Assembly (NCBI GenBank): GCA_005779525.1
Contig: SXIZ01000255.1
Span: 1-5,303, forward strand
Direction: 5' to 3'
Length of the DNA: 5,303 nt
Source of the DNA: Methylococcaceae bacterium
Lineage (GTDB): Bacteria; Pseudomonadota; Gammaproteobacteria; Methylococcales; Methylomonadaceae
Positions 1-5,303 of this stretch are shown here, in pieces (position 1 is the first letter of the stretch; the number at the start of each line of letters is the position of its first letter). The translations under genes and the position numbers were made by a program. The notes below the pieces were generated by a model that saw nothing but the letters and a program-made list of their open reading frames with translations, made no database searches and had not been told where the DNA came from.

Positions 1-5
1 GGCAT
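1..5 (-). CDS. Start of a divergent gene leaving the left edge (5 bases only)
   Basis: Read on the minus strand, bases 14 to 1 give GGAGGAAACATGCC. This is a near-perfect Shine-Dalgarno sequence (GGAGG, 14-10), a short spacer AAAC, and an ATG at 5-3. A TATACT box lies about 30 bases further upstream on the same strand. Together these suggest that a gene divergent from the PLP enzyme begins here and runs out of the window. Only the ATG and two more bases are visible, so nothing can be said about its product. The 5-nt spacing from GGAG to the ATG is slightly short but acceptable. A chance match cannot be excluded without the flanking sequence. Confidence 0.4.
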
Positions 6-36
6 GTTTCCTCCAAAAATAATTCTAATCCTAAGC

Positions 37-42
37 AGTATA
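37..42 (-). promoter_or_regulatory. Candidate -10 box for the divergent leftward gene
   Basis: The minus strand reads TATACT at 42-37, five of six matches to the sigma-70 -10 consensus. Transcription would start near position 30 and give a leader of about 25 bases carrying the GGAGG ribosome site at 14-10. No good -35 hexamer is present at 16-18 bp spacing (the sequence there is CAAAAC-like), so an activator may be needed or the match may be fortuitous. Confidence 0.3.
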
Positions 43-97
43 ACCCATGCAGCTGTCGGGTTTTGGAATTATTCTTCCATCATGGTAGCGCTTGTAA

Positions 98-116
98 CAA
101 TTGCACTGTGCAATTG
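98..116. promoter_or_regulatory. Perfect 19-bp palindrome, candidate operator
   Basis: CAATTGCAC-T-GTGCAATTG is a perfect inverted repeat with 9-bp arms around one central base. It lies 52 bp upstream of the PLP-enzyme start and upstream of the probable divergent start at position 5. No T-run follows it, so it does not look like a terminator. Its symmetry and its place between divergent genes fit a binding site for a dimeric regulator. The regulator cannot be identified from the sequence. Confidence 0.45.
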
Positions 117-150
117 ATTGGCGCTCTCGGGCTTAATTTTTCAAATTCTG

Positions 151-156
151 TATAAA
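151..156 (+). promoter_or_regulatory. Candidate -10 box just upstream of the PLP-enzyme start
   Basis: TATAAA, preceded directly by TG, lies 12 bp before the ATG at 168. If it is used, the transcript would start at about 162-164 and be nearly leaderless, which would fit the absence of any Shine-Dalgarno sequence before this gene. The -35 position (about 128-133) has no consensus match, so the call is weak. The palindrome at 98-116 would sit just upstream of the promoter, at an activator-like position. Confidence 0.22.
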
Positions 157-167
157 TTCAAAACGCT

Positions 168-1082
168 ATGCATCCAAAATTACGCGCATTGCAAACTCAG
201 CTCCAGCCTGCACCCTTAGTGCACATCAATTGTCCTGAATTACAGCATTATGGAGTCGAGTTATGGCTAAAACGGGAGGATTTGATTCATCCGATTATTT
301 CGGGCAATAAATGGCGCAAACTTAAATATATTTTGCAAGATGCGCTCGATAATGACGCTGATAGTTTAATTAGCATGGGCGGGGCGTGGTCTAATCATCT
401 GCATGCCTTAGCTTACACTGGCGCAATGCTCGGATTGCAAACCACAGCCTTTATTCGCGGCGAGCGTCCACCGCAGCTCAGCCCCAGTTTGCAAGATATG
501 CTCACGTGGGGGATGCGTTTGGATTTTGTCAGTCGTCAGGATTTTCAACAACTACGCCAGTATAAAGATTGGAACAGTCTTCCAAATCATTCAAACACTG
601 CTTACTGGATACCCGAAGGCGGGAGTTCTGCGCTGGCGTTGGCTGGAGTAGGAGAGCTCGTCGAGGAAATTGCGTTAGCTTACGATTATTTAGTCGTGCC
701 CTGTGGAACAGGCACCACCTTAGCGGGCTTATTGCAGCGCGCCCCAGCGCAAGCGACTGTGCTTGGTTTTGCGGCGTTAAAAAACAGCGGTTTTTTAGAA
801 GCGGAAGTGTGCGCGTTGCTGAACGGGACGATACCAGCAGCGCCTTGGCAAATTAATTCTAGCTATCATTTTGGCGGTTTTGCCAAGACCTCTTTGGAAT
901 TACACCAGTTTATGTCTAAGTTTGAAGCACTCACCGCGATTGCTCTCGAGCCGATCTATACGAGCAAGATGCTGTTTGGCGTGTATGAATTAGTTCGGCA
1001 AGGCTATTTTAAGCGCGGGGAGCGTATTATCGCCATCCACACGGGTGGATTACAAGGACGTCGCACCCTCCATGGTTCTTAG
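168..1082 (+). CDS. PLP-dependent ACC deaminase / D-cysteine desulfhydrase family enzyme
   Basis: A complete 304-residue cytoplasmic fold-type II PLP enzyme, of normal length for the short bacterial members. Residues 33-54 contain LWLKREDLIHP and SGNKWRKLKY. By alignment in mind to Pseudomonas ACC deaminase, Lys48 is the PLP Schiff-base lysine (its Lys51). GGAWSNH at 71-77 carries Ser75, equivalent to its catalytic Ser78. CGTGTT at 179-184 is the phosphate-binding loop, and HTGG at 291-294 closes the active site. True ACC deaminases have Glu295 and Leu322; here the aligned residues are Thr265 (after Tyr264) and Thr292. That argues against ACC deamination and for a D-cysteine desulfhydrase-like or other D-amino-acid lyase activity. 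The substrate is inferred, not proven. An in-frame TAA at 153-155 fixes ATG168 as the first possible start; no Shine-Dalgarno sequence precedes it. A terminator follows, so the gene is probably monocistronic. Confidence 0.9.
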   Translation: MHPKLRALQTQLQPAPLVHINCPELQHYGVELWLKREDLIHPIISGNKWRKLKYILQDALDNDADSLISMGGAWSNHLHALAYTGAMLGLQTTAFIRGERPPQLSPSLQDMLTWGMRLDFVSRQDFQQLRQYKDWNSLPNHSNTAYWIPEGGSSALALAGVGELVEEIALAYDYLVVPCGTGTTLAGLLQRAPAQATVLGFAALKNSGFLEAEVCALLNGTIPAAPWQINSSYHFGGFAKTSLELHQFMSKFEALTAIALEPIYTSKMLFGVYELVRQGYFKRGERIIAIHTGGLQGRRTLHGS

Positions 1083-1110
1083 GTTAAACCGCGATGCCTC
1101 CTAATTAGAA

Positions 1111-1133
1111 AGCGCCAGCTTGGTGCTATTTTT
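1111..1133 (+). terminator. Rho-independent terminator after the PLP-enzyme gene
   Basis: AGCGCCA (1111-1117) pairs with TGGTGCT (1121-1127) across a GCT loop, giving seven pairs including one G-T wobble. ATTTTT (1128-1133) follows at once. It begins 28 bp after the TAG stop at 1080-1082, as expected for intrinsic termination of this transcript. Confidence 0.62.
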
Positions 1134-1381
1134 GGCCTCTGCATTTATACCCCCAAGTTACTCAAATCCGCACGCATTGTAAAATTCTGTCGTTTTTGTT
1201 AGCCAATTTGCACATACAAACGGCTGTATGAGCGTATTATTCTAGTATGTATTATTAGTCTTTTTTGGCTAATTTGTTACGTCGCGCACTATTTTAAAAA
1301 ACAATGTTTAAAATTTGGCCTTAATCCATTGCAATTTCAGTCAGATTAACTAGGCTTAGAATTTTACAATTCGCTAATGTG
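1134..1381. other. AT-rich intergenic region upstream of the MshQ-like gene
   Basis: No credible gene was seen. The stretch carries several short symmetries. CATACA/TGTATG (1213-1230) is an inverted repeat with a 6-bp gap. GTATTATT occurs twice, 15 bp apart (1234-1241 and 1249-1256). TTAGCCAA near 1200 recurs inverted as TTGGCTAA at 1265-1272. TTTTAAA/TTTAAAA is an all-AT inverted repeat at 1292-1313. Possible promoter elements are weak: TTGGCT (1265-1270) with TATTTT (1290-1295) at a long 19-bp spacing, or TAGAAT (1357-1362) without a good -35 hexamer. The region must hold the promoter of the downstream gene, but I cannot place it with confidence. Confidence 0.35.
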
Positions 1382-4117
1382 ATGGATATTTTTAGTTTAA
1401 TTATCCGCTTTAAAGCTTGTCTCTACTTAGTAAGTATTCTCAGTCTTTTTGGTTATAGCGTTGCAAGTCTGGCAAGTGTTAGCTACGTGGGTTCAGCAAT
1501 TAGTTCAACCTCGTTATTCACCAGTTTAAGTGTCAGTAAACCGACTGGTGTTACTACCAATGATGTGTTGATTGCAACAATTACCGCTTCGAGAGGAACT
1601 AGCAGTTTCGCAAGTTTTACCCCACCTGCAGGCTGGACTTTGGTAGGTAATCAAACCTCAAAGACTTCGACTAAGTCCAATGCGATGTCGGTGTACTATC
1701 GGGTAGCTACTGCCAGCGAACCGAGTAGTTATACATTTAACATTAGTAGCTTAACTGGGGCCGTCGTCGGGATTAGCGCATTCCGCGGCGTGGATACCAG
1801 TGCACCTATCGATCAAAAAAATGGCAATGGGCAATCTTCACGCAGATCCTTTACGACACCCGGCATCAAACCTACCTTCAGCGGGGGGGCTTTGCTAGCA
1901 ATGTTTAGCGTAGCTAGTTCCCGTCCTTGGACTATCGATGTTGCAGCGGGAATGACAACGGCAGTGAATGGCTATTCAAATTTATTAGCTAGTTCGGGGG
2001 GCGTCAGTTTGGCGATGGGCTATAAAATCAATCCAGCGCTGGCATCCACCAATGTGAGCGCTTCTATTACCACCAGTTCAGATATCGGTACAACCTATAT
2101 TTTATCGCTAAAGCCAGCGGCAACTGTCGTAGCCTTAGATCATATTCAAATTGAACATGATGGTAATGGCGTCACCTGTGCAGCGGAAGTCATAGTCGTC
2201 AAAGCCTGTGCGAATAGTGCTTGCTCTACGCTGTTGCCGACAGCGCAAAGTATTAATTTAACGGCTTCTCCTTCTGGGTCTTTAGGGAGTAGTTCCATCA
2301 AATGGAGTAGTGATGCTACGGGGACTTCAACGCTCGCTACAGGCAGTACTTTGGGCTTAAGTTTTACTGGCAGCACCACCGCCTATTTGTGGGTTACCAG
2401 TGCAGGCACTGTGACTTTAGGTAGCAATGCAACCAGTACTAGTTGCTATGTGAACAGTACCCAGACTTGTAGTTTACCTTTTACGACTTCTGGGTTTGTG
2501 TTTTCGGTGATTCCCACACATACCGCGGGTACCACTTCCTCCAGTAATATTACTTTACAGGCCATTACGGGGTCTGGCGGTGGTGGTGGCGGGGGATCAT
2601 GCGTGGGCTTAAGCAGTGGTAGTAAATCGGTAGATTTAGCGTTTAGCTGTGATGATCCAAGTACGTGTACAAGTGGTGTGCAGCTTAAAGTGACCAATTC
2701 CAGCAGCACCACGACCAATGTGTCCGGGACTAATGCTAGTGCAGGTAGTTTAGCTTACACCGCGGTCCCGCTTAATTTTAATAGTTCATCGCAAGCAACG
2801 TTTACCTTGAATTACCCAGATGTGGGTAAAATTAACCTCTCGGCCCGCTATAGTGCAAATAGCATCTATGGCAACAGTAATACTTTTGTCGTGAAGCCTG
2901 CTGGCTTTAGCTTTACAAATATCAAGAGCACGGCGAATAGTGCAATCACCAATCCCGCGGCATCTTCAGCTTCAGGAAGCAAATTTATGGCTGCGGGTAA
3001 TGCCTTTAGCGTAACACTCTCTGCTATCAATAGCAGCGGTGGGGTGGCCGCTAATTTTGGTAACGAAGCTAGCCCAGAGGGGGCGCTAATGGATTTTGCC
3101 CTCGTCGCACCTGTCGGCGGTAATCCGGGGAGTTTAGCAGGCAGTTTGTCCGTTGATGGTGTCGATTTCACCGCAGGGGTAAAAACGGTCACCGATCTCA
3201 GTTGGAATGAAGTGGGGATTATTAATTTAATGGCCTCCATTCAAGATGGGGATTATTTAGGGGTTGGGGATGTCAGTTCCACTTCTGGAAATATAGGTCG
3301 ATTTATTCCTGATCATTTTAGTACTGCACTCACTCCCGCGTGTGATACGGGACTCGTTAGCGCCACCCCCTTTACCTATTCTGGACAACATGCTGATGTC
3401 GATATTACCGCTTTAGATCTGAATGGTAATGTGACCACCAATTATGATTCTAGCTTAGGTTTTGCGAAAACTATTACTCTGAGCAATGCGGGAGTCACCA
3501 CGGGATTTACCTTAAATACCCTCGCTTCAGGATTTGCGGGTGGTACCGGGACGGATACTGACGTGGTATATACCTTTCCGGTGGTAACGACCGCACCGAC
3601 CAATTTAACATTGCGTGCGCTGGATGCCGATGGAGTTAGCTCGAATTTTCCTACCGACCCCACCACGGAAGATACGCCGTTATTTCATAGCGGGCGTTTA
3701 AGTTTAGCCAATGCTTCAGGCTCAGAGTTGTTAGCGGTTAACGTACCGTTTGAAGCGCAATACTGGAACGGTCAAGCTTTTGTGCGCGATCTAGAGGACA
3801 GTTGTACGCAAGTCACAGTCCCGACCAGTGGCAATGGCTTGACCTATTACGGCAATATCACTGCCAGCAATACCGCACCGACTATCAATGGCGTCAGTAG
3901 TGGCGCCGTGGCGTTAGTTGCAGGTAATGGCAATATGGTGTTTCCTGCACCCAGCAATAAGCAAACGGGCTATGTGGATGTGAGTGTTATTGCGGATAGT
4001 ATTCCCTGGCTAAAATTTAATTGGAAAGGGACAGGCAATATTAATCCGAGTGCGCGGGTAAATTTTGGGCTATATTCTGGAAATAAATTAATTATATATC
4101 AACGCGAAATCTATTAA
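1382..4117 (+). CDS. Secreted MSHA-biogenesis MshQ-like protein (DUF6701 type)
   Basis: A complete exported protein of 911 residues from ATG1382; a GTG at 1379 just upstream would add one residue. Neither start has a Shine-Dalgarno sequence, but the signal peptide starts directly: basic residues, a hydrophobic core at about 13-24, and a likely cleavage after SLA near residue 31. Residues 32-245 form a Ser/Thr-rich, beta-strand-rich domain with PPAGWTLV (81-88), YYRVATASEP (105-114) and AFRGVD (133-138), a pattern common in bacterial surface proteins. The MshQ-like part begins at DHIQIEHDGNGVTC (253-266), with paired cysteines after it. Seven glycines (399-405) separate it from the rest. YPDVGKINLSARY (from 478), GRFIPDHF (639-646), and a C-terminal end with NPSARVNFGLY and IIYQREIY (to 911) are hallmarks of the family. 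MshQ is associated with mannose-sensitive haemagglutinin pili, but its exact role is poorly defined. No msh pilus genes are visible here, so a pilus role is inference. The family assignment is firmer than the function. Confidence 0.85.
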   Translation: MDIFSLIIRFKACLYLVSILSLFGYSVASLASVSYVGSAISSTSLFTSLSVSKPTGVTTNDVLIATITASRGTSSFASFTPPAGWTLVGNQTSKTSTKSNAMSVYYRVATASEPSSYTFNISSLTGAVVGISAFRGVDTSAPIDQKNGNGQSSRRSFTTPGIKPTFSGGALLAMFSVASSRPWTIDVAAGMTTAVNGYSNLLASSGGVSLAMGYKINPALASTNVSASITTSSDIGTTYILSLKPAATVVALDHIQIEHDGNGVTCAAEVIVVKACANSACSTLLPTAQSINLTASPSGSLGSSSIKWSSDATGTSTLATGSTLGLSFTGSTTAYLWVTSAGTVTLGSNATSTSCYVNSTQTCSLPFTTSGFVFSVIPTHTAGTTSSSNITLQAITGSGGGGGGGSCVGLSSGSKSVDLAFSCDDPSTCTSGVQLKVTNSSSTTTNVSGTNASAGSLAYTAVPLNFNSSSQATFTLNYPDVGKINLSARYSANSIYGNSNTFVVKPAGFSFTNIKSTANSAITNPAASSASGSKFMAAGNAFSVTLSAINSSGGVAANFGNEASPEGALMDFALVAPVGGNPGSLAGSLSVDGVDFTAGVKTVTDLSWNEVGIINLMASIQDGDYLGVGDVSSTSGNIGRFIPDHFSTALTPACDTGLVSATPFTYSGQHADVDITALDLNGNVTTNYDSSLGFAKTITLSNAGVTTGFTLNTLASGFAGGTGTDTDVVYTFPVVTTAPTNLTLRALDADGVSSNFPTDPTTEDTPLFHSGRLSLANASGSELLAVNVPFEAQYWNGQAFVRDLEDSCTQVTVPTSGNGLTYYGNITASNTAPTINGVSSGAVALVAGNGNMVFPAPSNKQTGYVDVSVIADSIPWLKFNWKGTGNINPSARVNFGLYSGNKLIIYQREIY

Positions 4118-4176
4118 ATCGGCTAACAATGTGCAGGTTTATTTTAAATTGGAATTTAATTAAGCTTACACATTTG

Positions 4177-4210
4177 CTGGGTAAACTAGGTATTTACCCA
4201 GTAATTAATT
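4177..4210 (+). terminator. Probable terminator hairpin after the MshQ-like gene
   Basis: CTGGGTAAA (4177-4185) and TTTACCCAG (4193-4201) form a perfect 9-bp stem with a 7-base loop, extendable by a G-T and two T-A pairs. It lies 60 bp after the TAA stop at 4115-4117. The following AATTAATTTT is T-rich rather than a pure T-run, so termination may be inefficient. The near-symmetric flanks mean it could also act on the opposite strand. Confidence 0.5.
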
Positions 4211-4250
4211 TTAATAATGCTTTAAAACGCATTTATTGCGCTAGCCGCTT

Positions 4251-4276
4251 CAACCTAGCGTCCTAGTTGGTTTTTT
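4251..4276 (+). terminator. Second terminator-like hairpin with T6 tract
   Basis: CAA-c-CTAG (4251-4258) pairs with CTAG-TTG (4263-4269) around a CGTC loop, with one bulged C. G then TTTTTT follows (4271-4276). The stem is weak, but the T-tract is the best in the region. The left CTAG can instead pair upstream, as CGCTAG (4239-4244) with CTAGCG (4255-4260). It probably backs up the hairpin at 4177-4201. Confidence 0.4.
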
Positions 4277-4307
4277 ACTAGTACACATACTATTCTGCAA
4301 AATATTT

Positions 4308-4322
4308 TGAGTGTCACACTCA
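4308..4322. promoter_or_regulatory. Perfect 15-bp palindrome, candidate operator
   Basis: TGAGTGT-C-ACACTCA has 7-bp arms around one base. It sits 49 bp upstream of the -35 box at 4371, a position typical of an activator site centred near -90. No T-run follows it. The cognate regulator is unknown. Confidence 0.4.
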
Positions 4323-4370
4323 GGTATTAACTGCAGTCGCTTATTAATTAAACTATTTAAAAAACAGCTG

Positions 4371-4398
4371 TTGCTAACTAAAGATTAGTGCCTATAAT
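4371..4398 (+). promoter_or_regulatory. Sigma-70 promoter for the GltD-like oxidoreductase
   Basis: TTGCTA (4371-4376, four of six to TTGACA) and a perfect TATAAT (4393-4398) are separated by 16 bp. Transcription would begin near 4405, giving a leader of about 145 bases before the ATG at 4550. This is the best promoter match I found by eye in the window. Confidence 0.6.
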
Positions 4399-4407
4399 TA
4401 AAGATTA
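4379..4407 (+). repeat. Two direct repeats bracketing the -10 box
   Basis: TAAAGATTA occurs at 4379-4387 and again at 4399-4407, exactly 20 bp apart, about two helical turns. Over 13 bp the copies match at 11 positions (cTAAAGATTAgTG and tTAAAGATTAaTG). One copy lies in the promoter spacer and one over the predicted transcription start, so a protein bound there would be expected to block RNA polymerase. AT-rich composition makes a chance origin possible. Confidence 0.4.
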
Positions 4408-4549
4408 ATGGCTTTCCAGTGTCTGCATGTAAATGCTTTCACCAAATTAGACAAAAACTATTGCTCTTATTTAACAAAGCCGGAATTTTCACCAATCGTA
4501 TTGCAGCAGGAGTATTTAATTATTTTCTGCACTCAAATAGGATATTACG

Positions 4550-5303
4550 ATGAATAAAACCGCTGATATCACTCGCCCTGCGGATCTTAAAAGCCATGAT
4601 TTAGGTACCGGTCCGACGCGCACCCACCGCCCGGTGTATCAAGATTTTCTTCCCCCTTGTAATCATGCGTGCCCAGCCGGGGAAAATATTCAAGCGTGGT
4701 TAGCGTTGGTGCAAGCGGGTCACTACCAGCAAGCTTGGCAACAGATTATGCGCGACAATCCGTTACCCGCCGTGCATGGACGCGTATGCTACCACCCATG
4801 TGAAACCAGCTGTAACCGCGAGCAATTTGACGGCGCGGTCAGTATTCATGCAGTGGAACGTTTCTTAGGCGACATGGCGATCACTGAAAATTGGCAGATC
4901 ACGCCGGATTTTCCTGCGAGCGGCAAACGTGTGTTAGTGGTGGGCGCAGGCCCGAGTGGTTTATCGGCTGCTTACCATTTGGCAAGGCTTGGGCATCAGG
5001 TTGTGATCTACGAAGCAGGCCCCATCGCAGGTGGCATGCTGCGTTTTGGCATTCCGGCGTATCGTTTGCCACGACAAGAATTGGATTTTGAGATTCAGCG
5101 CATTGTGTCTTTAGGGGTAGAGATTGTGTTAAATCGCAAAGTGGACAATGTGCTGGCAGAAAAACAAGCGGGTATGTTTGATGCGGTATTTGTCGCTGTG
5201 GGGGCACATTTAAGCAAGCGTATTGATATCCCTGCACGCGATGCCAGCAAAATGTTGGATGCGATTGCGTTTCTGCGCGAGACTTCCGCGGGCAATGCGC
5301 CAA
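4550..5303 (+). CDS. GltD-like FAD/NAD(P)-dependent oxidoreductase with Fer4_20 domain (3' truncated by window)
   Basis: The first 251 residues of a cytoplasmic flavoprotein related to the glutamate synthase small subunit. The frame stays open to the right edge. AGGA (4539-4542) lies 7 bases before ATG4550, and an in-frame TAG at 4538-4540 rules out an earlier start. Residues 35-105 are a Fer4_20-type Fe-S domain: PPCNHACPAGENI (Cys37, Cys41) and GRVCYHPCETSC (Cys80, Cys84, Cys88). VVGAGPSG (130-137) is the FAD dinucleotide fold, with the acidic end of that fold at YEA (154-156). GGMLRFGIPAYRLP (161-174) is the usual motif that follows. The NAD(P)-binding half lies beyond the window. Classical GltD has extra upstream cysteines (C-x2-C) for a second cluster, which are absent here, so this is not an ordinary GltD. 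From memory, similar proteins of about 550 residues sit beside 2-oxoacid:ferredoxin oxidoreductase genes and may pass electrons between NAD(P)H and ferredoxin. The partner is not visible here. Confidence 0.85.
   Translation, partial: MNKTADITRPADLKSHDLGTGPTRTHRPVYQDFLPPCNHACPAGENIQAWLALVQAGHYQQAWQQIMRDNPLPAVHGRVCYHPCETSCNREQFDGAVSIHAVERFLGDMAITENWQITPDFPASGKRVLVVGAGPSGLSAAYHLARLGHQVVIYEAGPIAGGMLRFGIPAYRLPRQELDFEIQRIVSLGVEIVLNRKVDNVLAEKQAGMFDAVFVAVGAHLSKRIDIPARDASKMLDAIAFLRETSAGNAP

Larger units (their letters stand above)
4118..4549. other. 432-bp regulatory intergenic region
   Basis: No recognisable gene lies between the MshQ-like protein and the GltD-like oxidoreductase. In order the region holds: a 9-bp-stem hairpin (4177-4201); a small CGCA/TGCG hairpin (4228-4240); a bulged hairpin with a T6 tract (4251-4276); a 15-bp palindrome (4308-4322); a sigma-70 promoter (4371-4398) overlapping a repeated 9-mer; and a predicted leader of about 145 bases. 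The leader contains GCAT-GTAA-ATGC (4425-4436), a short stem with a GNRA-type loop. It also contains GGCTTT (4410-4415), which can pair with AAAGCC (4476-4481). A 49-codon open frame (4408-4557) is discussed as a finding. Confidence 0.5.

Noticed and set aside
569..856. 95-codon plus-strand frame inside the PLP-enzyme gene
   Set aside because: It lies wholly within a gene with clear catalytic motifs in another frame, has an arginine/serine-rich composition typical of a shadow frame, and matches no family.
1213..1256. CATACA/TGTATG inverted repeat and the GTATTATT direct repeat as operators
   Set aside because: The units are short and AT-rich, with no well-placed promoter nearby, so they are not called as sites.
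2146..3666. Four minus-strand frames (74-124 codons) inside the MshQ-like gene
   Set aside because: They are low-complexity Leu/Val/Pro/Ala translations, antisense to a Ser/Thr/Gly-rich gene, as expected from codon composition. None has a plausible start context or domain.
4410..4426. TGGC...TGC as a sigma-54 promoter
   Set aside because: The GG to GC distance is 13 bases instead of the required 10, and the flanking consensus is absent.
4410..4481. GGCTTT/AAAGCC long-range pairing with an internal GNRA-type hairpin as a riboswitch
   Set aside because: The stems are only 4-6 bp and match no riboswitch consensus I know. The pairing is recorded only in the intergenic description.
4899..5303. 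Minus-strand frames of 134 and 66 codons and a plus-strand 66-codon frame over the GltD-like gene
   Set aside because: The plus-strand frame from 4550 shows unmistakable Fe-S and FAD motifs across this stretch, so the others are shadows.

Overview
The window looks like ordinary chromosome from a moderately AT-rich gammaproteobacterium. The basis is an MshQ/DUF6701-type secreted protein, a GltD-like Fe-S flavoprotein of a type common in proteobacteria, and heavy use of TTA and TTG leucine codons. A Thiotrichales- or Methylococcales-like host is only a guess. No rRNA, tRNA, CRISPR array, insertion sequence or phage gene was seen.

Layout. At the extreme left edge, the minus strand carries a good Shine-Dalgarno sequence and an ATG, so a divergent gene probably starts there and leaves the window. 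The divergent intergenic region (6-167) holds a perfect 19-bp palindrome at 98-116. Next comes a complete PLP-dependent enzyme of the ACC deaminase / D-cysteine desulfhydrase family (168-1082, plus), closed by a rho-independent terminator (1111-1133). After an AT-rich intergenic region comes a complete secreted protein of 911 residues. It has a signal peptide, an N-terminal beta-rich domain, a seven-glycine linker and a C-terminal MSHA-biogenesis MshQ-like (DUF6701) region (1382-4117, plus).

A 432-bp noncoding region follows. It holds two terminator-like hairpins, a 15-bp palindrome, and a strong sigma-70 promoter whose -10 box is bracketed by two copies of a 9-bp repeat 20 bp apart. It leads into a GltD-like FAD/NAD(P)-dependent oxidoreductase with an N-terminal Fer4_20-type iron-sulfur domain (4550 to the right edge, truncated by the window).

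The three plus-strand genes look independently transcribed, because gaps of 300-430 bp and terminator hairpins separate them. No joint pathway is evident: one is amino-acid catabolism, one is exported and probably surface or pilus related, and one is cytoplasmic electron transfer. I found no convincing new biological system. The most interesting parts are the regulatory architecture at 4177-4549 and the apparently orphan MshQ-like protein. Family assignments come from recognising motifs by eye, without database searches.
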